DNA from: Rhodococcus phenolicus
GTDB taxonomy: Bacteria; Actinomycetota; Actinomycetes; Mycobacteriales; Mycobacteriaceae
Direction: 5' to 3'
Length of the DNA: 64,000 nucleotides
NCBI RefSeq assembly: GCF_001646785.1
Contig: NZ_LRRH01000058.1
Span: forward strand, 1-64,000
Shown: one piece after another, positions 37,711 through 46,198 of the stretch
Position numbering within the stretch: the first letter of the stretch is position 1
Layout of the letters: each line of letters starts with the position of its first letter
Translations under genes and position numbers: made by a program
The notes under the pieces: generated by a model
What the model was told of the DNA's origin: nothing
The model's input: the letters and a program-made list of their open reading frames with translations, nothing else
Database searches by the model: none

Positions 37711-39489
37711 GTGACCGGGGCCCGGGATGTGATCGTGATCGGTTGCGGTGGTGGCGGACCGGTCGTCGCGAAGGAGTTGGCCGGCCGAGGGCTGGATGTC
37801 CTCGTCGTCGAGGCCGGGCCGCGGTTCGCGGACCCCGAGCGGGAGTGGACGCATTTCGAGGATGCGAACAACCCCGTCACCGGGTTCCTCCGCCAGGGGC
37901 CGGGCGACCGGTCGCGCACCCCGTGGCTGCGCGACCTCCCGCAGAACTCGTACGTGTGGCAGGTCGCCGGGGTCGGCGGTACGACGCTGCACTACTTCGG
38001 CAACTCGCCGCGCGCGATGCCCGGAGTGTTCGCCGGCTACGACGGCGCGGACCGGAACATGTACGACACGGACCACCTGTTCCCGTTCACCTACGACGAG
38101 ATGCGCCCGTACTACGAGTGGGTCGAGGCGACCCTGCCGGTGCAGACCGCTCCGATGGGCACGAAGGAAACGATCTTCCTGCGCGGTGCGGCTGCGCTCG
38201 GCCTGCCGCACCAGACCACACACGACACGACCGGCCCGTCGCATCGGGCGCAGCAGAACGCGGTGCTGCAGCCGGGCGGAACCGCCGGACGCACCCGCGA
38301 CCCGCTGCGCCTGCGGCACCCCGAGGCGCGAGGCTGCACGATGTGCGGGCACTGCTATCAGGGGTGTTTCCTTCCGGCGGGCGCGCCCCGCAACCTGAAG
38401 GCGAAACGCTCGACGGACAACTCGTACGTCCCGATGATGCTCACCGCGCAGGCGTGGTCGTCGCACGGGCGCGATGCGACGCTGGTGACCGACGCGACGG
38501 TGACGAAGATCCTCGTCGAGGACATCGGCGGTGAGACGACCGCGCGCGGGGTGCGGTTCCGCACGGCCGACGGTGAGGACCACGAGGAGCGCGCGCGGGT
38601 GGTGGTGCTCGCGGCGGGCGCGATCGAATCACCGCGTTTGTGGTTGGCGTCGGAGTTGCCGAACCCGAACGACTGGGTGGGACGCGGCCTGACCGATCAC
38701 CACATGGATGCGGTGTTCGGGGTGTTCGACGAGGACACCGGCCAGAGCAAGGGCGCCGGCTCCAATGCACGGGTCGACCTGCCCGGCTACGGCGGTATCG
38801 AACAGGTCGGGATGCCTCCTGCACTGCAGGCGTACTCGCTGGCGTTCAGCGACTCCGGCATCCATGGTTACGGCCGGGCGGGCGGGGTCGTCGGCGATGC
38901 CGGGGCCGACAGTCTCGGCCGGCTGGTGGGCCGGGACCTGCTCGGCACCCTCGACGACGCGAACCGGACCCTGGCGGCGCTGGTGATCACCGACGACGAT
39001 GTCGAGCCGGGCAACCGCGTCACCCGGTCGACGATGTTGACTCCGGACGAGGGCGGGCTCGTGCCGAAGGTGACGATGCGGCACCGGCAGCGGTCCGAGC
39101 GTACGCGGCGGAACCGGGAGTACTGCACCCGCAGGGCCGTGGAACTGATGCGGGCCGCGGGCGCGAGATCCGTGCACCGCTGCGACTGGCCGCCGCTGAT
39201 CCTGCATGCGCAGTCGAGCATGCGGATGGGAGCGAGCCCGGACGATTCGGTGCTGGATGCGACAGGCGAGGCGCGATGGGTGAAACGGCTTTTCGTCGCG
39301 GACAATTCGGCGCTCGCGAACTCGCTGGGCGGTCCGAATCCGACGTTGACGACGCAGGCGCTGGCGACCCGCACGTCCGAGGCGATCTTCCGCACCTACT
39401 TCGGCGGTGACGGATGGGTCGGGAGCGAGGACCCGGTGTCCTCGATCGACGACCGTGTCACCGCGGCGGTGACAGCCGGCGGTCTGTGA
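37711..39489 (+). CDS. GMC-family oxidoreductase with a Cys cluster
   Basis: A 592-residue FAD-dependent enzyme: nucleotide-binding motif VIGCGGGGPVVAKEL (10-24), GVGGTTLHYFGNSPRAMP (88-104), VVVLAAGAIESPRLW near 290, and the C-terminal GGPNPTLTTQALATRTSEAI. Cys209, 212, 215 and 219 (CTMCGHCYQGC) form a C-x2-C-x2-C-x3-C cluster that could hold an iron-sulfur centre, as proposed for FAD-glucose dehydrogenase catalytic subunits. It has no signal of its own and probably rides with the Tat-bearing partner at 37026. Substrate (alcohol, sugar or sterol) unknown. Confidence 0.86.
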   Translation: MTGARDVIVIGCGGGGPVVAKELAGRGLDVLVVEAGPRFADPEREWTHFEDANNPVTGFLRQGPGDRSRTPWLRDLPQNSYVWQVAGVGGTTLHYFGNSPRAMPGVFAGYDGADRNMYDTDHLFPFTYDEMRPYYEWVEATLPVQTAPMGTKETIFLRGAAALGLPHQTTHDTTGPSHRAQQNAVLQPGGTAGRTRDPLRLRHPEARGCTMCGHCYQGCFLPAGAPRNLKAKRSTDNSYVPMMLTAQAWSSHGRDATLVTDATVTKILVEDIGGETTARGVRFRTADGEDHEERARVVVLAAGAIESPRLWLASELPNPNDWVGRGLTDHHMDAVFGVFDEDTGQSKGAGSNARVDLPGYGGIEQVGMPPALQAYSLAFSDSGIHGYGRAGGVVGDAGADSLGRLVGRDLLGTLDDANRTLAALVITDDDVEPGNRVTRSTMLTPDEGGLVPKVTMRHRQRSERTRRNREYCTRRAVELMRAAGARSVHRCDWPPLILHAQSSMRMGASPDDSVLDATGEARWVKRLFVADNSALANSLGGPNPTLTTQALATRTSEAIFRTYFGGDGWVGSEDPVSSIDDRVTAAVTAGGL

Positions 39490-39530
39490 GCCGCATCGGT
39501 GCGCACCTCGGCCGGACGCCCGGCCCGCGA

Positions 39531-39917
39531 CTACTTCTCCGCGATGATCTGGATGAGGTTGCCGCACGTGTCGTCGAAGACGGCGACGATGGCGGTGCCG
39601 ATGTCGGTCGGCGGCATCGTGAACACCACGCCCTCCCCGACGAGCCTGGCATGTTCGGCCTCGACATCGTCGACGGCGAACTGCGCCAGCGGGATTCCGT
39701 CCTCGCGCAGCGCATCCCGGTACGGCTTGACCGCCGGGTGCCCCGCCGGCTCGAGCAGTAGCTGCGGCCCGTCCGGCGCGTCGGGCGAGACGACGGTCAG
39801 CCAGGAGGCGTCGCCGATCGGAATGTCGTGGTGCTTCACGAAACCGAGCACATCGGTGTAGAAGGCGAGGGCGGCTCGCTGGTCGTCGACGAACACGCTC
39901 GTCAGGTCGATCCTCAT
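39531..39917 (-). CDS. VOC-family protein (glyoxalase/bleomycin-resistance fold)
   Basis: A 128-residue single-domain VOC protein: RIDLTSVFVDDQRAALAFYTD at the start, FAVDDVEAEHARLVGEGV, and DDTCGNLIQIIAEK at the end, where the Asn-Leu-Ile-Gln motif matches many glyoxalase-like proteins. Metal ligands are plausible but the reaction is unknown. Its ATG overlaps the ArsR stop (ATGA), so both are under the operator at 40209. Confidence 0.85.
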   Translation of the reverse strand: MRIDLTSVFVDDQRAALAFYTDVLGFVKHHDIPIGDASWLTVVSPDAPDGPQLLLEPAGHPAVKPYRDALREDGIPLAQFAVDDVEAEHARLVGEGVVFTMPPTDIGTAIVAVFDDTCGNLIQIIAEK

Positions 39918-40207
39918 CGGTCTGTCCTTTCGCGGGCGGGCCACCGCTCGGTGATCTCGGCGAGCGGGGCGGGGTCGAAGTAGTGGAACTTGGATCGTCC
40001 ACGTCGCTCCGTGACCACCAGCCCGGCGGCCTCGAGCACCCCGAGATGCTGCGAGATCGCCTGGCGGGTGAGGTCCACGCCGTGACGCATCGTGAGCAGG
40101 GAACAGATCTCGAAGAGTGTGCGGCCGTCGCCGGCCGCGAGTTCGTCGAGGATGATGCGTCGCGTCCGGTCGTCGAGCGCGTGGAAGACGTCGGCCACAG
40201 CACCCAC
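39914..40207 (-). CDS. ArsR/SdpR-type HTH repressor
   Basis: A 97-residue winged-helix repressor: VFHALDDRTRRIILDELAAGDGRTLFEIC, recognition helix VDLTRQAISQHLGVLEAAGLV, then RRGRSKFHYFDPAPLAEI. No metal-binding Cys pair, so it is of the SdpR/autorepressor kind rather than a metal sensor. GTG 40207 is the best start; a TTG at 40216 lies in the operator. It probably represses its own operon with the VOC gene. Confidence 0.87.
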   Translation of the reverse strand: MGAVADVFHALDDRTRRIILDELAAGDGRTLFEICSLLTMRHGVDLTRQAISQHLGVLEAAGLVVTERRGRSKFHYFDPAPLAEITERWPARERTDR

Positions 40208-40208
40208 T

Positions 40209-40232
40209 ATAGGCAAGTCGACGCTTGCCTAT
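40209..40232. promoter_or_regulatory. ArsR autoregulatory operator
   Basis: ATAGGCAAG-N6-CTTGCCTAT is a perfect 9-bp dyad, sitting within 2 nt of the ArsR start and 54 nt upstream of sigJ on the other strand. Position and symmetry fit binding of the adjacent ArsR dimer. It could influence both divergent units. Confidence 0.72.
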
Positions 40233-40285
40233 CAAGGGGAGGGCGATCCTCCCCTCACACCGCCCGTCGTCGTACGATCGGACGC

Positions 40286-41224
40286 ATGCGCGCTGCGTCG
40301 CTCGTCGACTCGTTCGAGGAACACCGGCCCCACCTGCTGTCGGTCGCGTACCGGCTCACCGGCAGCGTCGCCGACGCCGAAGACGCCGTCCAGGATGCCT
40401 GGCTACGGTTGGACGGCGCGGACGCCGATCGCATCGAAGACCTCCGCGCCTGGCTGACCACCGTGGTCGGCCGGCTGTGCCTGGACCGGCTGCAGTCCGC
40501 GGCGGCGCGACGCGAACGCTACGTCGGCCAGTGGCTGCCCGAGCCGATCGTGACCCCGCTGTCCGGTTCCGCTCCGCCCGACCCGCTCGAGCAGGTGGTC
40601 CGCTTCGAGGACAACCGGCTGGCCGCGCTCGTCGTGCTCGACACCCTCACGCCCGCGCAGCGCGTCGCGTTCGTCCTGCACGACGCGTTCGCGGTGCCGT
40701 TCGACGAGATAGCCGCGATCCTCGGCGTGGAGACGCCCGCGGCACGCCAGCTCGCGTCCCGGGCCCGCCGCACCGCGAGCAGCGCGCCCCCTCCGGTGCC
40801 CGACGACGAGCACAACGCCGCCGTCCAGCGGCTCCTCGTAGCCCTCGCCGCCGGTGACCTCGCCGCGGTCGTCGCGTCGCTGCACCCCGACGCCCGCATG
40901 ATCGGGGATGCGAACGGGACCACCCGCACGGCCGTCAACGTCATCGTCGGGCCGGACAAGGCCGCCCGCTTCTTCCTCGGCCTGGTCCAGCGGTACGGCC
41001 CGGAGGCGCTGCTCACCTACACGCCGGTCCTGGTCAACGGGCAACTCGGCTTCGTCACCCCCGGCTCCCCCGGCGACGCCACCCACCGGGCCTACGCGGC
41101 CCGGGTACTCGGGTGCACGGTCCGCGACGGGTACGTGTGGGCGGCATACGACATGGCCAATCCCGACAAGCTGCGGCGCGTGAAGGTGCCATCCCCATGG
41201 ACGAGCGACTCCGAGAGGAAGTGA
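40286..41224 (+). CDS. sigJ: ECF41-type sigma factor (SigJ)
   Basis: A 312-residue ECF sigma factor with sigma2 (PHLLSVAYRLTGSVADAEDAVQDAWLRL), sigma4 (TPAQRVAFVLHDAFAVPFDEIAAILG) and a C-terminal SnoaL-like domain of ~120 residues replacing a separate anti-sigma. Family marks of ECF41 are the linker WLPEP at 83-87 and the terminal NPDKL at 292-296. The usual DGGGK motif is degenerate here (GDANGT). ECF41 factors are encoded beside carboxymuconolactone decarboxylases, oxidoreductases or epimerases; here a VOC protein and a decarboxylase homologue flank it, and the latter carries a matching promoter. Confidence 0.9.
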   Translation: MRAASLVDSFEEHRPHLLSVAYRLTGSVADAEDAVQDAWLRLDGADADRIEDLRAWLTTVVGRLCLDRLQSAAARRERYVGQWLPEPIVTPLSGSAPPDPLEQVVRFEDNRLAALVVLDTLTPAQRVAFVLHDAFAVPFDEIAAILGVETPAARQLASRARRTASSAPPPVPDDEHNAAVQRLLVALAAGDLAAVVASLHPDARMIGDANGTTRTAVNVIVGPDKAARFFLGLVQRYGPEALLTYTPVLVNGQLGFVTPGSPGDATHRAYAARVLGCTVRDGYVWAAYDMANPDKLRRVKVPSPWTSDSERK

Positions 41225-41225
41225 C

Positions 41226-41642
41226 GTGGATCAACGCCTGAGCTTCGTGACCCTGGCCGTGGCCGACGTCGCCCGCAGCCGCACGTTCTACGTCGACGGG
41301 CTCGGCTGGACACCGACCGTCGACATCGCGGGCGACGTACTGATGTTCCAGGTCGGCGAGCACGTCGTGCTGTCCCTCTGGGATCGGGCGGCATTCGAAG
41401 CCGAGGTCGGCGGGCCGATCGCGAGCGGCGGCACCGCACCGGTGACCCTCGCGCACAACGTCGCGGCCCGCGACGAGGTCGACCGCGTGCTCGCCGCCGC
41501 CCGGACCGCCGGCGCCGAACGGATCACCGGCGGCACGGACCGCGAATGGGGCGGTTACACAGGCTATTTCGCCGACCCGGACGGATTCTTCTGGGAGGTC
41601 GCCTGGAATCCGGGACCGGTCGGGGAAGTCGTGCTTCCCTGA
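41226..41642 (+). CDS. VOC-family protein cotranscribed with sigJ
   Basis: A 138-residue VOC protein beginning LSFVTLAVADVARSRTFYVD and ending YFADPDGFFWEVAWNPG, typical of glyoxalase-like proteins with the D-P-D-G-x-x-x-E signature. GTG 41226 lies one base after the sigJ stop. Its 3' end overlaps the convergent decarboxylase gene by 79 bp. Enzymatic role unknown; its position makes it a likely member of the ECF41 response. Confidence 0.84.
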   Translation: MDQRLSFVTLAVADVARSRTFYVDGLGWTPTVDIAGDVLMFQVGEHVVLSLWDRAAFEAEVGGPIASGGTAPVTLAHNVAARDEVDRVLAAARTAGAERITGGTDREWGGYTGYFADPDGFFWEVAWNPGPVGEVVLP

Positions 41643-42220
41643 GCGGACGCCGCGTCCGCCCACGGGACACGGCACGCGTCGGTGCTGAAACCCTGGTCGT
41701 GAATGCCCAGCGCCGAATTCATGCGGGCCCGCATGTTCTCCAGTGCGATCTGATAGGTCAGTTCGACCAGTCCGGCCCGCCCGAAACGGCGCTCGAGGTC
41801 GGCGACCTGCTCGTCGGTGACATCGTCACGGACGTTGCCGGTCATCGCGTCCGCGTACTCGATGGCGGCGCGCTCGTCGTCGCTGTACAGATCCGAGGTC
41901 TTGTAGTCGGCGATGTGTTCGAGCCGCTCTGTGTCGAGGCCGTCGAGACGCTGCAACATCGTGCCGAAGTCGACGCACCACGAGCAACCGATGTTCCAGG
42001 CCGTGCGGTACACGGCGATCTCCCGCACGTTCTTCGGCAGCACCTTCGACACACGCTGCGCGAGCATCTCGTGCACGCCGTTGCTGCGCATCAGGCCCGG
42101 ATGGTGGGCGAGCACCGTGAACGGTTCGGGCACCTCCCCGAACATGCGCGCCGCCATCTTGTACGCAACCCTGGTAGTGGGGCCGGCCTGCTCGGGGGTC
42201 ACCACGGGAATGCGAGCCAT
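41564..42220 (-). CDS. Carboxymuconolactone decarboxylase/AhpD-like protein, ECF41 target
   Basis: A 218-residue protein of the CMD/AhpD fold: VREIAVYRTAWNIGCSWCVDFG contains the redox C-x2-C, although the usual downstream His is not obvious. The family includes alkylhydroperoxidase reductants and decarboxylases. Expression is expected from the ECF41-type promoter at 42269-42295. The last ~26 residues are encoded across the end of the convergent VOC gene and look unlike the family, suggesting a shifted stop or a 3' extension. Confidence 0.85.
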   Translation of the reverse strand: MARIPVVTPEQAGPTTRVAYKMAARMFGEVPEPFTVLAHHPGLMRSNGVHEMLAQRVSKVLPKNVREIAVYRTAWNIGCSWCVDFGTMLQRLDGLDTERLEHIADYKTSDLYSDDERAAIEYADAMTGNVRDDVTDEQVADLERRFGRAGLVELTYQIALENMRARMNSALGIHDQGFSTDACRVPWADAASAQGSTTSPTGPGFQATSQKNPSGSAK

Positions 42221-42268
42221 GATCGTCTCCGTTCGTCACCGGCCCCGTACGGGCCGCTCACTCCCTTG

Positions 42269-42295
42269 GACGAGGTAGCCTTCCGGAATGTGACA
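42269..42295 (-). promoter_or_regulatory. ECF41 promoter of the CMD gene
   Basis: TGTCACA (42295-42289) and CGTC (42272-42269) are separated by exactly 16 nt, the published ECF41 consensus. It lies about 50 nt before the CMD start and faces it. With sigJ only 1.2 kb away the pairing of sigma factor and promoter is strong. Confidence 0.82.
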
Positions 42296-42339
42296 CCACT
42301 GCCCGATCGAACTCACCGCGCCCCCGCTACGCTGGCGAA

Positions 42340-43533
42340 ATGGCAGCGATGACGTCTCCGCGACCGGTCCGCACGGTCACCCGACTCCGGCCGTTCGCGT
42401 CCACGATCTTCGCCGAGATGACGGCCCTGGCCGTGCAGCACGACGCAGTGAACCTCGGGCAGGGCTTCCCCGACACCGACGGTCCCGCGGCGATGCTCGA
42501 GGTCGCACGCAAGGCCATCGCCGACGGCGTCAACCAGTACCCGCCGGGCCCGGGAATGCCGGAACTGCGGCGCGCGATCACCGCTGATCGCGCCGCCCGG
42601 TACGGACTCGAATACGACCCGGACAGCGAAGTGCTGGTCACGGTCGGAGCGACCGAGGCGATCAGCGCCGCGATCCTCGGGCTCGTCGAACCCGGTGACG
42701 AGGTGCTGCTGACCGAGCCGTACTACGACTCGTACGCCGCGTCGGTGGCGCTGGCCGGCGCGACCCGGCGTGCGGTTCCGCTGGAACGGTCCGGATCCGG
42801 TTTCGTCCTCGACGTCGACGCGCTGCGCGCCGCGATCGGCGACCGCACACGCATGCTGGTGGTCAACACCCCGCACAACCCGACGGGCACCGTCTACGAC
42901 GCGACGACGCTGACCGCCCTCGCCGAACTCGCATGCGAACGCGACCTGCTGGTGCTGTCCGACGAGGTGTACGAGCACCTGGTGTTCGACGGCCGCCGTC
43001 ACATTCCGCTCGCGTCGCTGCCCGGCATGGCCGAACGCACCGTCACCGTCTCGAGCGCGGCGAAGACGTTCAACGTGACCGGATGGAAGACCGGCTGGGC
43101 ACTCGGACCGCGTGAGCTGATCGACGCGGTCCGCACCGCCAAGCAGTACATGTCGTTCGTCGCGGGGGCGCCGTTCCAGCCGGCGGTCGCGTACGCGCTG
43201 AACCACGAGCAGGCGTGGGTCGCCGCACAACGTGAGGACCTGCAACGCCGACGGGACCTGCTGTCCGCGGCCCTCACCGACGCCGGATTCGGTGTTCTCT
43301 CCTCGGCGGGAACGTATTTCGTGTGCGCGGACATCACGCCGATCGGCGCCGGCGACAGCATCGAGTTCTGCCGCGACCTGCCCGGCCGGATCGGTGTGGC
43401 AGCGGTCCCGGTGAGCGTGTTCACCGATCATCCCGAACGGTGGAACCACCTCGTGCGGTTCGCGTTCTGCAAACGCGACGACATTCTGACCGAGGGCGCC
43501 CGGCGGTTGCGGACCCTGCGGGAGGAGCGCTGA
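42340..43533 (+). CDS. dapC: PLP aminotransferase, N-succinyldiaminopimelate aminotransferase-like
   Basis: A 397-residue fold-type I aminotransferase. Gly-rich NLGQGFPDTDGP, substrate loop VNTPHNPTGTVYD, DEVYEHL with the PLP-binding Asp209/Tyr211 region, and the Schiff-base Lys242 in SSAAKTFNVTGWK. It resembles mycobacterial DapC (Rv0858c), which transaminates N-succinyl-2-amino-6-ketopimelate in the lysine/meso-diaminopimelate pathway; other kynurenine/glutamine aminotransferase-like roles are possible. Synteny with XPB and the helicase-associated gene supports dapC. The AraC gene follows after one base. Confidence 0.82.
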   Translation: MAAMTSPRPVRTVTRLRPFASTIFAEMTALAVQHDAVNLGQGFPDTDGPAAMLEVARKAIADGVNQYPPGPGMPELRRAITADRAARYGLEYDPDSEVLVTVGATEAISAAILGLVEPGDEVLLTEPYYDSYAASVALAGATRRAVPLERSGSGFVLDVDALRAAIGDRTRMLVVNTPHNPTGTVYDATTLTALAELACERDLLVLSDEVYEHLVFDGRRHIPLASLPGMAERTVTVSSAAKTFNVTGWKTGWALGPRELIDAVRTAKQYMSFVAGAPFQPAVAYALNHEQAWVAAQREDLQRRRDLLSAALTDAGFGVLSSAGTYFVCADITPIGAGDSIEFCRDLPGRIGVAAVPVSVFTDHPERWNHLVRFAFCKRDDILTEGARRLRTLREER

Positions 43534-43534
43534 C

Positions 43535-44530
43535 GTGTCGGCTCCGACGATTCCGTCCGACTTCGTGAGCCGGGCGGTTCAGCTCGCCGCCGCCGACGGC
43601 ATCGACCTGGCCCCGGCGCTGGATGCGGCGCGGATCAGCCGGGCGGTGCTGGCGCAGCCGCACGCGCGGCTCACACCCGAACAGGTCAGCCGGTTCACGC
43701 AGGTGACCTGGCAGATCACCGACGACGAACTGTTCGGACTCGGTTCGGGTCCGGTCCCGCGCGGCTCCTTCCGGGTCATGTGCCTGACGCTGATCCACTG
43801 CCCGGACCTGGCACATGCGCTCACCCGCATGGTCGAGGTCAACCGGGTGATGCGGACCCTGCCGTCCCTCACTCTGACACCCGGCGCCGCAACGACTTTT
43901 CTGGATGTGGCACTGCCCGACGTGGTGACCGAGAAGACCCGGGTGACGGTCGACTTCCTTCTGATCCTGCTGCATCGCTTTGCGGCGTGGCTGGTCGGCG
44001 GGCGGGTGCGCCTGGAATCGGTGGTGCTGCCGTACCCGCAGCCGGACCCGGTCCTCGCCCGCAGCTACGACGCGATCTTCGGCGTCCCCGTCACGTTCGG
44101 GGCCGATCGCGCGGCACTCGAGATCGACAATTCCGCGTTGCGGTCCCCGCTGGTGCAGTCCGAGAGCAGCCTCGAAGAGTATCTGCGCGAATCACCCAAT
44201 CTCATGCTGTCCGAACGTGAATACGAGTCGACCGCGTCGGCGCAGGTGCGCCGCATCTTCGAATCGGGCATCAAAGGACGCACCGCCAGCGCGGAGGACA
44301 TCGCCGACACACTGTCGGTGAGTCCCCCGCACCTGCGCCGCCTCCTGCGCCAGGAGGGCACCTCCCTCGGACACCTGCGGGAAGAGGTGCTGCGCGACAC
44401 GGCGATCGCCGGCCTGCGCCGCGGCGAATCGGTGGACGAATTGTCCGCGCGGCTCGGATTCTCCGAACCGAGCGCGTTCCGCCGTGCGTTCAAACGGTGG
44501 ACCGGGTCCACACCGCGCAGCTTCCGGTGA
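43535..44530 (+). CDS. AraC-family regulator with an N-terminal Arabinose_bd-type domain
   Basis: A 331-residue regulator. The first ~190 residues match the AraC-type ligand/dimerisation domain of the OruR/ArgR-like group (DELFGLGSGPVPRGSFRVM). The C-terminus has two helix-turn-helices: AEDIADTLSVSPPHLRRLLR and SVDELSARLGFSEPSAFRRA, ending GSTPRSFR. It starts one base after the dapC-like stop, so it may be coexpressed although a regulatory link is not evident. Target unknown. Confidence 0.87.
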   Translation: MSAPTIPSDFVSRAVQLAAADGIDLAPALDAARISRAVLAQPHARLTPEQVSRFTQVTWQITDDELFGLGSGPVPRGSFRVMCLTLIHCPDLAHALTRMVEVNRVMRTLPSLTLTPGAATTFLDVALPDVVTEKTRVTVDFLLILLHRFAAWLVGGRVRLESVVLPYPQPDPVLARSYDAIFGVPVTFGADRAALEIDNSALRSPLVQSESSLEEYLRESPNLMLSEREYESTASAQVRRIFESGIKGRTASAEDIADTLSVSPPHLRRLLRQEGTSLGHLREEVLRDTAIAGLRRGESVDELSARLGFSEPSAFRRAFKRWTGSTPRSFR

Positions 44531-44542
44531 ACCGCTGTCCGG

Positions 44543-44968
44543 TCAGGCCACGCAGAATTCGTTCCCTTCCGGATCGGTCATCGTGACCCAGCTGTACGGG
44601 CCCTGACTCTCCCGGTACAGGACGGTCGCGCCGGCGGCGACGAGCTTGTCGACGAGCGCATCTCGGTCGTCGCCGGCCCGGATGTCGAAGTGCATCCGGT
44701 TCTTCACCGTCTTGCCCTCCGGCACGAGCTGGAACAGCACCCGCGGCCGGGCCGGTGTGTCCGGATCGGAGATCGCAGCACCGATCTTCCATACGAGGGT
44801 GCCCTCGAAGATCTCGGTGTCGTCCTCGCTGGCATGGCCCGCGGCGATGAGACCGCGAATGAAATTCTCGTCGCTCGGCTCGACCCGCCATCCCAGCGCT
44901 TCCGCCCACCATTTGGCCTGCGTGTGCGGGGTGTTCGAATCGACGGTCACCTGAAATTCGTATCCCAT
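44543..44968 (-). CDS. VOC-family protein
   Basis: A 141-residue VOC protein (YEFQVTVDSNTPHTQAKWWAEA, NRMHFDIRAGDD, WVTMTDPEGNEFCVA). The terminal D-P-E-G-N-E-F motif is characteristic of the glyoxalase-like group found widely in actinobacteria. Function unknown. It lies convergent to the AraC gene with a 12-bp gap. Confidence 0.84.
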   Translation of the reverse strand: MGYEFQVTVDSNTPHTQAKWWAEALGWRVEPSDENFIRGLIAAGHASEDDTEIFEGTLVWKIGAAISDPDTPARPRVLFQLVPEGKTVKNRMHFDIRAGDDRDALVDKLVAAGATVLYRESQGPYSWVTMTDPEGNEFCVA

Positions 44969-44998
44969 GTGGTGACGGTACTGCTCGCCACCGACAGG

Positions 44999-46042
44999 TC
45001 AGGGGCGGACGAGGATCCGGATCGGGTTGCCGACGTGGCTGTGCAGCTTCTCGATCCCCTCGGCGACGTTCTCGAGCGGAACGATCTCGCTGATCGAACG
45101 GGACAGGTCCAGCCGGCCGCGCGAGACGAGTTCGGCGAGGACCTCGATGTCGACGTTCTTGTACCCCAGATGACCGAGCACCTGTTTCTGCGACAACCCG
45201 AAGGTCGCGATGGGTCCCAGGGATGCCTCCTGCCCGCTGAGCCCGACCACCACCACCCGGCCGCCGCGACGCACCGCCGCGAGCGCCTGATCGAACGTGA
45301 CCTTCAGACCGGCGGAGTCGAACGCGACGTCGAGGCCCTTACCGCCGGTGGCCTCGGCGATCCTGGCGGGCAGGTCGGGATCGCGGGTGTCGAAGGCGTG
45401 GTCGGCGCCGAGTTCGAGCGCCCGCTCCAGGACCGCCGGGTCGATGTCGAGGGCGATGACGGGAACGGCGCCGACCAGCCGTGCCAGTTGCACGATGTGG
45501 GTGCCGACGCCACCGACACCCCACACACCGACCGCCTCGCCGACCCGGACCTGTCCGGTCCGGACGACCGCGCCGTAGGGGGTCGACACCGCGTCGGCGA
45601 GGATCGCAGCCTGCTCGAACGAGACGTTGTCGGGAATCCGGGTGAGACCACCGGCCTGCGCGACGGTGTACTCCGCCCAAGCGCCGTCGTAGGCGAACGC
45701 CATCAGCTGAATGTTCTCGCAGTTCGTCAGATCACCGCGCCTGCAGCTTCGGCATCGGAAACACGGACGCCCGGCGGACGGGATCACGCGATCGCCGACC
45801 TCCCACCCGGCCACCCCCGCACCGAGGGCGGTGATGGTTCCGGAAGCTTCGTGACCCTGCGTGACGACGGGCAGCATCGCCGGGAAGGTACCGTCGAGCA
45901 GGCTCAGGTCGGAATGGCAGATGCCGCAGAACTCGACCTTGACGAGCACTTCGCCGGGCCCCGCCGTGGGGATCGGAACATCTTCCAGCACATTGGTTTT
46001 GGTGTCGGCGTGAAAGCGTGCTGCGCGCATCGTCTCGGTCAT
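44999..46042 (-). CDS. Zinc-dependent alcohol dehydrogenase
   Basis: A 347-residue medium-chain dehydrogenase: catalytic zinc from Cys of FCGICHSDL and His-Glu of GHEASG; structural zinc from the four Cys of CFRCRSCRRGDLTNC; Rossmann VGVWGVGGVGTHIVQLA. NAD(P)+-linked oxidation of an alcohol to an aldehyde. It is divergent from ectD and not obviously linked to it. Substrate not predictable. Confidence 0.9.
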   Translation of the reverse strand: MTETMRAARFHADTKTNVLEDVPIPTAGPGEVLVKVEFCGICHSDLSLLDGTFPAMLPVVTQGHEASGTITALGAGVAGWEVGDRVIPSAGRPCFRCRSCRRGDLTNCENIQLMAFAYDGAWAEYTVAQAGGLTRIPDNVSFEQAAILADAVSTPYGAVVRTGQVRVGEAVGVWGVGGVGTHIVQLARLVGAVPVIALDIDPAVLERALELGADHAFDTRDPDLPARIAEATGGKGLDVAFDSAGLKVTFDQALAAVRRGGRVVVVGLSGQEASLGPIATFGLSQKQVLGHLGYKNVDIEVLAELVSRGRLDLSRSISEIVPLENVAEGIEKLHSHVGNPIRILVRP

Positions 46043-46198
46043 CGTCCCTCATCCGTTCGGCAACCGTGTCCGGCTGCGACCATACCTCCGCAGCCGGGGA
46101 CACGACGGCCGAACGGAAGCCGTCGGGTTGCATTCGTGAACGTCCGGTGAGAGCGTCGGAACGAACCGTCATCGATTCACGAGAGGGTGATAAGCGCA

